Position numbers and translations under genes: made by a program. Below are positions 1 through 7,152 of a DNA stretch of 7,967 nucleotides, in pieces; position 1 is the first letter of the stretch, and each line of letters begins with the position of its first letter. This DNA is from Legionellales bacterium UBA2469 (GTDB lineage Bacteria; Pseudomonadota; Gammaproteobacteria; Legionellales; Legionellaceae). The stretch is taken from positions 10,337-18,303 of the forward strand of contig DDPL01000040.1 in the NCBI GenBank assembly GCA_002342175.1. Reading direction: 5' to 3'. Under the pieces are notes generated by a model that saw nothing but the letters and a program-made list of their open reading frames with translations, ran no database searches and had not been told where the DNA came from.

Positions 1-1122
1 ATGATGATAAGACAATTGCTCTAAAATAGGTGGTATGCAAAATAATGAATTTTTGAGTTGTATCAGTTCTCGGGGTTTGGTTTGTCTTAAATGAATACGT
101 GTTGCGATTCTTTCTATATCATAAAACTGACTCAATTGCTCGCGAATATGAGAAACCCCATGTTTTAAAAAATAGGCAATGGCTTGCTGGCGTTCTATAA
201 TTTTGGTTTGTTGGCGTAGTGGTTTGACAAGCCAACGTTTCAACAATCGACTGCCTAATACAGTTTGCGTGGAGTCTAAAAGTTGAATAAAGGCGTATTC
301 TTGTTGTCCTTGTTGATTTTGTAAAAGCTCCAAATGCATCTGCGTATTGGCATCTAATTGTAAATAATCGTCAGTGCTTTCGACATGAAGGTGATTGATT
401 TGCGGTACTTGTTGGCGATAAGTTTCCTCTAAATAGTGAAATAACCCACCCAAAGCCCTCAGCACGGTATCATCAGTAGAGGATTCGATATTTGACAAAT
501 GTTGATGGGTAAAAGACGCATCAAAATACGCTACTTCCTTTCTCGTCACGATGCAGCTGTCAAGGATGCTAGAATTTGCACCCCAATTATTGGGGAGTAA
601 AACTTCCTGTGGGCGTAGTTTTAAAATCTCCGCTTCAAGTGCTGCCAAATGGTTCATATGCATGATATGGCTTTGGCCATTGGTGACATCTAGCCAAGCA
701 AGAACATAGGTGTTGTGACATGGAAGCACCGATAATAAAATCTGATCAGATTTAGCATCCAATAAATTTTCATCAGTGATGGTGCCAGGTGTAATAATGC
801 GTGTCACTTCTCTAATCATGGGACCCTTGCCATTTTGGGCTTCACCGACTTGCTCACAAATGGCGACAGATTCACCTTGCTTGATTAATTTTTGTAAATA
901 ATTATCCAAGGTATGATAAGGAATCCCTGCCATTGGGATAGGAGCACCTGCAGATTGACCACGTTGGGTAAGTGTTAGATGTAATAATTGTGCCGCTTTT
1001 TTTGCATCATCAAAAAACAATTCATAAAAATCGCCCATACGATAAAGCAGAAGCATGTCTGGATGCTCTGCTTTAATGTTTAAATACTGTTGCATCATGG
1101 GGGTATGAGAGGCAATTGACAT
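1..1122 (-). CDS. mutS: DNA mismatch repair protein MutS, N-terminal part (3' end outside window)
   Basis: MutS binds mispaired or looped bases and, with MutL, starts methyl-directed mismatch repair. The frame is open for 374 codons from ATG at 1122 to the left edge, and the family is about 850 residues long, so only the mismatch-binding domain, the connector and the start of the core/lever domain are visible. The start reads [17 protein letters not shown]. The mismatch-reading Phe-x-Glu is F32-Y33-E34 in [12 protein letters not shown]. Further family blocks are PMAGIPYH (63-70), VAICEQVGE (86-94), [18 protein letters not shown] (281-298) and the LRQTKPREL stretch (345-353). The Walker ATPase part lies outside the window. 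A weak AGGA lies 11 bases upstream of the ATG. Met9/Met10 are possible but less likely starts. The gene lies 50 bases after the nucleotidase stop and seems to have its own promoter. Identity is certain from these motifs. Confidence 0.97.
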   Translation of the reverse strand, partial: MSIASHTPMMQQYLNIKAEHPDMLLLYRMGDFYELFFDDAKKAAQLLHLTLTQRGQSAGAPIPMAGIPYHTLDNYLQKLIKQGESVAICEQVGEAQNGKGPMIREVTRIITPGTITDENLLDAKSDQILLSVLPCHNTYVLAWLDVTNGQSHIMHMNHLAALEAEILKLRPQEVLLPNNWGANSSILDSCIVTRKEVAYFDASFTHQHLSNIESSTDDTVLRALGGLFHYLEETYRQQVPQINHLHVESTDDYLQLDANTQMHLELLQNQQGQQEYAFIQLLDSTQTVLGSRLLKRWLVKPLRQQTKIIERQQAIAYFLKHGVSHIREQLSQFYDIERIATRIHLRQTKPRELIQLKNSLFCIPPILEQLSYHH

Positions 1123-1152
1123 GCGGCTAAAATTCCTAGAATGAAAGGAATG

Positions 1153-1181
1153 ATTTTATCAAAAATCCCGCATTATGCCAC
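1153..1181 (-). promoter_or_regulatory. Putative sigma70 promoter of mutS
   Basis: On the minus strand an extended -10, TGA-TAAAAT (1161-1153), sits 17 bases after GTGGCA (1181-1176), a 4/6 match to the -35 consensus. Transcription would begin near 1146, about 24 bases before the mutS ATG. The -35 hexamer lies across the last codons of the nucleotidase gene (stop at 1175-1173). I see no terminator between the two genes, so read-through from the nucleotidase could also contribute. This is a prediction from consensus matching only. Confidence 0.45.
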
Positions 1182-2540
1182 AATATCATGGCTCAACATG
1201 CGTCGATAAGCTCTAAAATAGGAAACAGGTGGCAGATTTAATAAATCAGCGAGTTTTTCCATATAGATACAGGAGTATCTTTCAGCTTGGAAAGCTAAAA
1301 ATGTTTCTTCTGCTCCAGCTCTAAAAATGCGACCCCATTTTTTATTAAAGAACTTTTCTTGTTCATGAATCAGATGGCTTAGTTTGTCATCTAATGTTCC
1401 CAATTGTGACTGAATATGCTCAATTTTGGCTTTTGCAATTGGTTCATGACGATTGGGGTGTTCCCAAGCATATTGATTTTCCAACTCTTGTTTTAACTTC
1501 ATGAGCTCAATGATTTCAAATTCAATGGGTTGGGCTTTTTGTTGACGCTTAATTTCGTCACCTAATTCTTCGACGACAAGTGCTGTTCGCCAGTTACAAT
1601 CTTTCTTCAATCGGACAATATCACCATAAATATGGTCACCAATATAAAGAATTTCATCACCTTGAAGGTTAAGATCTTGAGTTAAGGTACGTGCATTTCC
1701 ACCTTGATAAATTCCAGGAACCACTGGACCTTCATGATTGGTCATGCATCCGGTTTCTTCATGCACTTTTAAAAATCGCAAGTTATCATAGAAGAATCGC
1801 GGTTTATTTGCCAAAGTAATAATATACGGAAATATATCTTCTAATTTTTGATGCGGTTTTAAAAAAGGGATAATCGTTAATGCTAATAATTTTTTGGTGT
1901 AATTGTAATCAGAATTGGTCAAAATAAAAAATTGTTTTCCGTACTCGGTAAATCGCTGTAATCCTTCGGCAACTTCAGGACAAATTTGAATGTATTCTTC
2001 ATGGTGTTCTAAAATATAAGCTTTCATCTCGCCTTTCGCATGGACTCTATCGACCGCCTCAATCACATCAAGCGCAATTTGCCGATAGGTTGGAAAATCA
2101 TCGGGAAACTGTTCTTTTAAATCGATGATTTGCCCATATAGTACACAAAATGCAATTGAGAATGCTGTATCCACAGCCATGTAATTGGAGTCATTTAAAT
2201 CAACATAAGTGCTTCGATAAAAATCTTTTTGTTCCTTATGGTTCATCAAATGCGTGCCATGTCGACATTGTTTAATGAGTCCATAACGACTTAATTTTAA
2301 AATATTGCCGTTTTGACTATCAATTACCAATCCACGAATAGCATCATTAAAACTGAATTTAAGTTTAAGGATGCTAGGTGGATAATCATGATTTTGCAAA
2401 AGCTCTTTGACGGCAAAATCGTATACAAGGCTTTCAAATTTTTCTGAGTGATAACGGACCAGTGTATGATCCATATCTAAGCCAATCATTTTAATTTTTT
2501 TTAGATTTAATGTGCGGTTACAATAAATTGGGAATTTCAT
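1173..2540 (-). CDS. Cytosolic IMP/GMP-type 5'-nucleotidase, HAD superfamily (cN-II family)
   Basis: The predicted reaction is dephosphorylation of purine 5'-monophosphates (IMP/GMP preferred in this family) in the cytoplasm, which helps balance the purine pool. All four HAD motifs of the cN-II (HAD-IG) family are present in the 455 residues. They are LDMDHTL with nucleophile D22 and general acid D24; ILTNSD (206-211) with T208; K246 in ANKPRFF; and IGDHIYGDI (300-308) with D302 and D307. The last motif closely resembles the human cN-II one. Between motifs I and II lies the large cap region. Residues 331-400 are charged and helical, as in the family, and the C-terminus keeps an aromatic/basic block (YFRAYRRML). 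The ATG at 2540 places motif I at residues 21-27 as usual, but the ribosome site is weak. A homologue from Legionella pneumophila has been studied structurally and enzymatically. Substrate preference here is inferred from family membership. Confidence 0.93.
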   Translation of the reverse strand: MKFPIYCNRTLNLKKIKMIGLDMDHTLVRYHSEKFESLVYDFAVKELLQNHDYPPSILKLKFSFNDAIRGLVIDSQNGNILKLSRYGLIKQCRHGTHLMNHKEQKDFYRSTYVDLNDSNYMAVDTAFSIAFCVLYGQIIDLKEQFPDDFPTYRQIALDVIEAVDRVHAKGEMKAYILEHHEEYIQICPEVAEGLQRFTEYGKQFFILTNSDYNYTKKLLALTIIPFLKPHQKLEDIFPYIITLANKPRFFYDNLRFLKVHEETGCMTNHEGPVVPGIYQGGNARTLTQDLNLQGDEILYIGDHIYGDIVRLKKDCNWRTALVVEELGDEIKRQQKAQPIEFEIIELMKLKQELENQYAWEHPNRHEPIAKAKIEHIQSQLGTLDDKLSHLIHEQEKFFNKKWGRIFRAGAEETFLAFQAERYSCIYMEKLADLLNLPPVSYFRAYRRMLSHDIVA

Positions 2541-2570
2541 ATATTTTTCTTACATCCGTATAATCAAGCT

Positions 2571-2599
2571 ATTATATTGCCGAATCTGATGCAAAATAA
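2571..2599 (-). promoter_or_regulatory. Putative promoter of the cN-II nucleotidase gene
   Basis: A perfect TATAAT lies on the minus strand at 2576-2571, which would start transcription near 2564, about 24 bases before the ATG at 2540. The hexamer 17 bases upstream (TTATTT, 2599-2594) matches the -35 consensus poorly, so an activator or AT-rich upstream DNA may be needed. The valS terminator upstream (2680-2651) makes a separate promoter here likely. Confidence 0.4.
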
Positions 2600-2650
2600 C
2601 AATAAACTTTCAAGAACTATCGATTAAATTTCAGTTGCGATTTTAAGAAT

Positions 2651-2680
2651 ATCAAAACGAACCTAGAGGTTCGTTTTGAT
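2651..2680 (-). terminator. Intrinsic terminator of valS
   Basis: A perfect inverted repeat with 14-base arms (ATCAAAACGAACCT and its reverse complement, separated by 2 bases) would fold as a 13-bp stem with a 4-base loop. It starts 9 bases after the valS stop codon. The 3' arm ends GTTTTGAT and is followed by ATTCTTAAAA, so the U-rich part is inside and just after the stem rather than a clean U tail. Because the arms carry A4 and T4, it could act in both directions, but no plus-strand gene ends here. Confidence 0.8.
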
Positions 2681-2689
2681 AGGTAAATA

Positions 2690-5455
2690 TTATAGTGCTT
2701 TGATGGTCTCAAAATGCTCAATACGTTTTTCAAGAAGCGCTTTGGATTGGGCAAGTTTTTCTTCTTCCTTCGCAACAACAGCAGGAGGGGCCTTATCTCT
2801 AAAGGTTGGTAAACCTAATTTTTTCTCACAAACATCAATTTCTTGTTGAATCTTAGAAATTTCTTTTTGTAGTCGAGCCATTTCAGCATCTTTATCAATT
2901 AACCCACTCATGGGAATAAAGAACTCCCATTCATCGACGACAGCAGTTGCACTGACAGGAACGTCTTCTTGGGGCGCTAAAATCTTAATCGATAGGAGTT
3001 TGGCCAATTGCATCAATAACGATTGGTTGGTTATTAGTCGTTCTTCAGATTGATGATTTGGAACTTTGATTAATAGTGGAATGCGTTTGCCAGGATTCAC
3101 ACTCATCTCACTACGAATGGTTCGAATACTCTGAATAATATTCTGTAACCATTGCATTTCAGTATCGGCTTTATAATCAACATCTGCATTATTGATTTGA
3201 GGATATTGGCTCCACATTAAACACTCAGAGGTATCGCCTGCAAGGCGTCCTACTTTTTCCCAAATCTCTTCGGTAATGAATGGAATTACAGGATGCAAAA
3301 GTTTTAAGATTTGATCTAACACTTGAATCAAAGTTTTACGGGTTGCACGTTTGCTGGAGGGAAGTGAGTTTTCATCGTAAAGCGTTGTTTTTGCAAGCTC
3401 AAGATACCAATCACAATAATGATGCCAAACAAAGTCATGTAAAAGTTGTGCTAACAAATCAAAACGATAGTTTTCTAAATGTTGTCGTGCTTGAACAATC
3501 ACTTTTTGTAATTGCGATGTAATCCACCGTTCTGATAGACCATATTGGAAAGCGCCATCATCGAAATCTTGCATATGTTCTTCGGTATTTTGCAATACAA
3601 AACGTGTGGCATTCCAAAGTTTATTGCAGAAATGATGATAGCCCTCGACACGCGCCATATCAAATTTAATGGTTCGCGATTGCGATGCTAGCGCACAGAA
3701 TGTGAATCGAAGCGCATCAGTACCATAAGCCGGAATTCCCTCAGGGAACTGTTTTTCTGTTGCTTTGGCAATGCTATCTTTTGCAGATTGGATGACCAAA
3801 TGTTTGGTGCGCTTTTCTAATAAATCAGGCAAAGAAATGCCGTTGATGATATCCAAAGGATCTAACACATTTCCTTTGGATTTTGACATTTTTTTACCTT
3901 CATGATCACAGACCAACCCTGTAATCACAATTTTCTTAAACGGAATTTGCCCAACAAACTTCATGCCAAACATAATCATTCGCGCGACCCAGAAAAAGAT
4001 AATATCAAATCCAGTGAAAAGCACGGTGGTGGGATAAAAATCTTTTAATTCAGCGGTTTTTTCTGGCCAACCTAATGTGGAGAAAGGCCATAATGCAGAT
4101 GAAAACCAAGTATCTAAAACATCTTCATCTTGTTTTAAGCTCACGTTATCGTCTAATTTATGCTTCATGCGAACATCTTGTTCACTTAATCCGACATAAA
4201 CATGTCCCATGTTGTCATACCAGGCTGGAATGCGGTGTCCCCACCATAGTTGACGACTGATACACCAGTCTTCAATGTTTTCCATCCAGTGGAAATAAGT
4301 TTTGGACCAGTTTTCTGGTAAAAACTCAATCGAACCATTTTTGACCGCTTCAATCGCGGGTTTCGCGAGTGTTGCAGTTTTAACATACCATTGATCAGTG
4401 AGTAAGGGTTCAATAACTGTATTGGATTTTTCACCACGGGGCACAGCAAGCACATGAGGTACAATTTTTTCCAGAGCACCCGTTTCTTGTAAATCTTTAA
4501 CGATTTGTTCACGAGCAACAAATCTATCCATGCCTTGATATTTTGAAGGCACATGTTTATTTAAACAGGCTTTTTTGGTGAAGATATTGATCATGGGCAA
4601 TTGATGACGTTTGCCAATTTCATAATCGTTAAAATCATGTGCGGGCGTGATTTTGACACAGCCACTACCAAATTCTGGGTCAACGTGTGTGTCTGCAACA
4701 ATGGGAATGGTTCGGTCGCATAAAGGGAGGTGAACGTGTCGTCCAATGAGATATTTATAACGGACATCATCGGGATGAACCGCAACCCCAGTGTCACCCA
4801 ACATAGTTTCAGGACGAGTCGTCGCAACAACCAAGACCTCATCGCTATCCACAACGGGGTATTTAATATGCCACATGGAGCCTTGTTCTTCTTCAGAGAG
4901 AACTTCCAAATCTGAAATCGCTGTTCCTAATTTAGGATCCCAGTTGACCAGACGATTGCCACGATAAATTAAACCTTCTTCGTAAAGTTGGATAAACACG
5001 CGTTGTACAGCGGCCGATAGGCCTTCATCGAGTGTAAAACGCTCACGTCGCCAGTCGACAGATGTTCCCAAAGCACGCATCTGTTGTGTAATTATGCCCC
5101 CAGAGGTTTCTTTCCATTTCCATGCGTATTCTAAAAATTCTTTACGAGACAAATCTTTTTTGGAAATCCCTTCCCGTTGCAGTTGTCCTTCCACAATCAA
5201 TTGGGTCGCAATTCCCGCATGGTCCGTTCCTGGCTGCCATAAGGTTTTGGCACCATTCATGCGTTGATATCGAGTGGTAATGTCAATCAATGTATGTTGA
5301 AATCCATGCCCCATGTGTAGGGTGCCAGTTACATTGGGCGGCGGCAGCATGACACAAAATGGTGTGCCTTGACCACGTGGACCATATTGGTATTCATGTT
5401 CCCAGGCTTCAGCCCATTTTTTTTCAATGTTGTTAGGACAATAATTTTTTTCCAT
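2690..5455 (-). CDS. valS: Valyl-tRNA synthetase (class I)
   Basis: ValRS charges tRNA-Val with valine in the cytoplasm and hydrolyses wrongly formed Thr-tRNA-Val. The 921-residue protein (E. coli about 951) shows, in order: PPPNVTGTLHMGHGF with the HIGH-type signature HMGH at 47-50; the CP1 editing domain with TTRPETMLGDT (212-222) and GCVKITPAHDFNDYE (265-279); DTWFSSALWPFST; KMSKS at 522-526; the anticodon-binding domain (LWNATRFV near 613-620); and the C-terminal charged coiled-coil arm (about 857-919). I chose ATG 5455 because MEKNYCPNNIEKKW aligns with the usual ValRS start and a TGAGG lies upstream, though 12 bases away. An in-frame ATG at 5473 would add six residues, but it has no ribosome site and lies too close to the predicted transcription start. 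Everything needed for catalysis and editing appears intact. The gene has its own predicted promoter and terminator. Confidence 0.98.
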   Translation of the reverse strand: MEKNYCPNNIEKKWAEAWEHEYQYGPRGQGTPFCVMLPPPNVTGTLHMGHGFQHTLIDITTRYQRMNGAKTLWQPGTDHAGIATQLIVEGQLQREGISKKDLSRKEFLEYAWKWKETSGGIITQQMRALGTSVDWRRERFTLDEGLSAAVQRVFIQLYEEGLIYRGNRLVNWDPKLGTAISDLEVLSEEEQGSMWHIKYPVVDSDEVLVVATTRPETMLGDTGVAVHPDDVRYKYLIGRHVHLPLCDRTIPIVADTHVDPEFGSGCVKITPAHDFNDYEIGKRHQLPMINIFTKKACLNKHVPSKYQGMDRFVAREQIVKDLQETGALEKIVPHVLAVPRGEKSNTVIEPLLTDQWYVKTATLAKPAIEAVKNGSIEFLPENWSKTYFHWMENIEDWCISRQLWWGHRIPAWYDNMGHVYVGLSEQDVRMKHKLDDNVSLKQDEDVLDTWFSSALWPFSTLGWPEKTAELKDFYPTTVLFTGFDIIFFWVARMIMFGMKFVGQIPFKKIVITGLVCDHEGKKMSKSKGNVLDPLDIINGISLPDLLEKRTKHLVIQSAKDSIAKATEKQFPEGIPAYGTDALRFTFCALASQSRTIKFDMARVEGYHHFCNKLWNATRFVLQNTEEHMQDFDDGAFQYGLSERWITSQLQKVIVQARQHLENYRFDLLAQLLHDFVWHHYCDWYLELAKTTLYDENSLPSSKRATRKTLIQVLDQILKLLHPVIPFITEEIWEKVGRLAGDTSECLMWSQYPQINNADVDYKADTEMQWLQNIIQSIRTIRSEMSVNPGKRIPLLIKVPNHQSEERLITNQSLLMQLAKLLSIKILAPQEDVPVSATAVVDEWEFFIPMSGLIDKDAEMARLQKEISKIQQEIDVCEKKLGLPTFRDKAPPAVVAKEEEKLAQSKALLEKRIEHFETIKAL

Positions 5456-5467
5456 TTCTGTCTGTCG

Positions 5468-5472
5468 CCTCA
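5468..5472 (-). promoter_or_regulatory. Candidate ribosome binding site supporting the ATG 5455 start of valS
   Basis: TGAGG on the minus strand precedes ATG 5455 with a 12-base gap. The gap is longer than ideal, but this site overlaps the alternative ATG at 5473 and so can only serve the downstream start. The alternative start is preceded only by CAAAAA. Confidence 0.4.
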
Positions 5473-5481
5473 TTTTTTGAA

Positions 5482-5519
5482 TGATGCAAATATATCATTG
5501 AGTTTGAATATTTGCATCA
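5482..5519. repeat. Perfect 12-bp inverted repeat in the valS leader/promoter region
   Basis: TGATGCAAATAT (5482-5493) and ATATTTGCATCA (5508-5519) are exact reverse complements separated by 14 bases. The inner bases can add TCA/TGA (5495-5497 with 5505-5507). On the minus strand the element begins 15 bases after the stop codon of the orphan gene and ends 26 bases before the valS ATG. It is followed by TTCAAAAA rather than a T run, so it is a poor intrinsic terminator for the orphan. It overlaps the predicted valS promoter, so a protein-binding operator is the alternative I favour. Confidence 0.7.
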
Positions 5520-5520
5520 A
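5489..5520 (-). promoter_or_regulatory. Putative extended -10 promoter of valS
   Basis: On the minus strand TGA-TATATT (5497-5489) matches an extended -10 (TGn plus 5/6 of TATAAT). TTGATG (5520-5515) matches 4/6 of a -35, but it is 20 bases from TATATT. It is 17 bases only from the poorer TGATAT. Transcription would begin near 5482, giving a leader of about 27 bases to ATG 5455. Both hexamers lie inside the inverted repeat, so a dimeric regulator bound there would block RNA polymerase. This is a prediction only. Confidence 0.42.
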
Positions 5521-5534
5521 TTTTAGCCGAAAAT

Positions 5535-7100
5535 TTATTTTCCAATCGAGGAAAATGGACTTGCTACGGCCGTTGGATGGTTATCAATAAATACAAAGGC
5601 GGATTGGGGTCTTATTGCTTTTGGGGCAACCAAAACCGTTGTTGACGTTTGCAACAATAATCGATGACGTTCCATGCGTTCGATGAATGATTGAGGAGAT
5701 AATTGTAGGGAATTGGCAAGAAGTCGAATTTTTTCATGTTTTGCTGTTTCGAAGACATGTTTTAAAGCTTGTCGTTGTTCATCCAAATCACATCGCTGAG
5801 TAGCATAAAAACTGCAGTCGCTTTCTAATCGATATTCCTCATCACAATTGGATATTAAATCGGTCAGTTCAGTTTGCATTTGACAGACTTCTAAACTATT
5901 AATGTGGTATCTTTGAGATTTTTCTAGTTCATAAGCCAAGTTAAAGATTTCAGTGTATTCTGGCAGATTAACAATGAAATCAATATTTTCTTCAAATGCT
6001 TGCTCTGCTTCTTTTAATTTTTTCTTATAGATTGCTAGGGTTTGTGACATGATATTTTGATAGCAATCATAGATGCTCATATGCAGAGGCAGCACATCAG
6101 GGACTATGATATCTTGGTAATCAAGCGAACTTGATTCAGTAGCAGAAGCAACGCTAGTAGAAAGAGATGCTGATATTGTAGATGCTGGTTCTTCTAAAAC
6201 AGGTACCGAATAAAGCTCGAAGGTTTGATGGTGTGTACTTGGAAATTGCGTGGCTAATAATGTTTTAAAAATAGCTTGATGATTTTCAAATGCATCGGGA
6301 ATCGAACACCATTTGTGATATAAAGCCATTTGATACATCAGCTCATGGTAATCAGGATTGGCTATGCCTTGTCCCTTTATAGGTTCCGGCGTATAGGGAT
6401 TTGATTTGAATCCTTTTAATGATTGGTGCTGTATCAGTTGTAAGTACATGTTTTCAGGCATTAATTCAGGAGCGGCGGCGTAAAAGTCTCGTAAGCCTTC
6501 AAGAATATCCAACCGATCGTCATAAAATTGCATTAAAATGGGTGCAGTATCCAAGTGTTTGGCAAAATGATGCATGTGCGTATAAATAATGGTCACTTTA
6601 GAGCAGTCTGCAATTTCTTTGTTGGATGCATGGGATAAAACGTTAATGCTTTCGTCATGTTGATTACGTACAAAAAACTCATGCGTATTGTCTTGAATGC
6701 AAGCAATTTTAGATGAAGGCCAGGTAAAAATATCTTTCATGGCTTTAAAAGTTGAACCGGTCTCAAAATGATTGTAGATATCATTCATCAGTAGGGGGCA
6801 AAAATGTACGTTTGGGGTGCGTTCAAGGCCTAGTTTTGAAATACGTCGATGTAACTGAGCTAAAAACTCGTCGTATAGAATGCTGCATGATATAAACCGA
6901 GGCGATACTGAGTTGCGCTGCGCATTGCCCACATCGAGCATGGCTGTTTGTCGAAGGGAGCCAATGATCAAATAAATGGATTCAATGGAGGGGTTGTCCT
7001 GACAAGTCTTTTTAACATGATTGATAATTTCTTGTTGGCTAAACGGTCTATCTGAACAACCATCAAAATCGAGAGAAAGAATTAAGTATTTTGGATTCAT
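5535..7100 (-). CDS. Orphan protein with HAD-like N-terminal domain; candidate secreted effector
   Basis: I cannot name this 521-residue protein. The N-terminal 200 residues carry the four HAD-type positions: a beta strand ending in LSLDFDGCSD with D11 and D13; a strand ending in IIGS (45-48); lysines in TFKAMKD (117-123); and ILMQFYDDRLDIL (188-200) with acidic D194, D195 and D198. That pattern suggests a phosphatase-like fold. The fifth residue of motif I is Cys rather than the usual Thr/Val. Residues 306-325 are a Ser/Thr/Ala-rich linker, followed by a charged, helical half (for example IYKKKLKEAEQAFEE, about 357-371) to the C-terminus. No signal peptide or membrane segment is visible. DFDGC-type proteins with long helical tails are familiar to me from Legionella and Coxiella relatives, many of them suspected Dot/Icm effectors. 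The C-terminus has no clear E-block, so secretion is only a hypothesis. ATG 7100 has no clear ribosome site. A TTG at 7115 is possible but lies inside a hairpin. The gene lies between a recombinase and valS. Confidence 0.82.
   Translation of the reverse strand: MNPKYLILSLDFDGCSDRPFSQQEIINHVKKTCQDNPSIESIYLIIGSLRQTAMLDVGNAQRNSVSPRFISCSILYDEFLAQLHRRISKLGLERTPNVHFCPLLMNDIYNHFETGSTFKAMKDIFTWPSSKIACIQDNTHEFFVRNQHDESINVLSHASNKEIADCSKVTIIYTHMHHFAKHLDTAPILMQFYDDRLDILEGLRDFYAAAPELMPENMYLQLIQHQSLKGFKSNPYTPEPIKGQGIANPDYHELMYQMALYHKWCSIPDAFENHQAIFKTLLATQFPSTHHQTFELYSVPVLEEPASTISASLSTSVASATESSSLDYQDIIVPDVLPLHMSIYDCYQNIMSQTLAIYKKKLKEAEQAFEENIDFIVNLPEYTEIFNLAYELEKSQRYHINSLEVCQMQTELTDLISNCDEEYRLESDCSFYATQRCDLDEQRQALKHVFETAKHEKIRLLANSLQLSPQSFIERMERHRLLLQTSTTVLVAPKAIRPQSAFVFIDNHPTAVASPFSSIGK
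6126..6185 (-). other. Ser/Thr/Ala-rich linker inside the orphan protein
   Basis: Residues 306-325 of the orphan protein contain 10 Ser and 3 Thr in 20 positions, most of the rest being Ala. They separate the HAD-like half from the helical half and mark a likely flexible domain boundary. Confidence 0.65.
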
Positions 7101-7106
7101 AATGTT

Positions 7107-7137
7107 AAAACGCAATCAATAAAACTCATTAATTGCG
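7107..7137 (-). terminator. Hairpin plus T4, probable weak terminator of the recombinase gene or attenuator of the orphan
   Basis: On the minus strand CGCAATTAAT (7137-7128) pairs with ATTGATTGCG (7120-7111), giving 10 pairs with one G-U and a 7-base loop, followed directly by TTTT (7110-7107). It starts 15 bases after the recombinase stop codon and its T run ends 6 bases before the ATG at 7100. The stem has few G-C pairs and the T run is short, so read-through is expected. Confidence 0.5.
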
Positions 7138-7152
7138 CAAACATACCATAAT

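Noticed and set aside
3280..3522. Plus-strand open frame of 80 codons inside valS
   Set aside because: It lies wholly inside the clear valS gene, has no recognisable domain, and is a by-product of valS codon choice. The same applies to the plus-strand frames at 4075-4260, 4730-4915 and 5369-5590, and to the minus-strand frames at 4186-4554, 4591-4854 and 7164-7364.
5482..5519. Intrinsic terminator for the orphan gene
   Set aside because: The stem is strong enough, but on the minus strand it is followed by TTCAAAAA with no T run, and the arms are A/T-rich. A Rho-dependent or dual role cannot be excluded.
5456..5534. T-box or other tRNA-sensing leader before valS
   Set aside because: The gap is only 79 bases and has no T-box consensus or specifier-loop structure; such leaders are typical of Gram-positive bacteria.
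7100..7115. TTG at 7115 as the start of the orphan protein
   Set aside because: A TGAG lies 9 bases upstream, but the TTG is within the 3' arm of the hairpin at 7111-7137, and ATG 7100 puts the start directly before the first beta strand (MNPKYLILSLDFDG). It remains possible but less likely.
7101..7152. PmrA-type (CTTAA tandem) box or tRNA attachment site next to the recombinase
   Set aside because: No paired CTTAA-like repeats with the right spacing and no tRNA-like fold or tRNA 3' end are visible in this gap.
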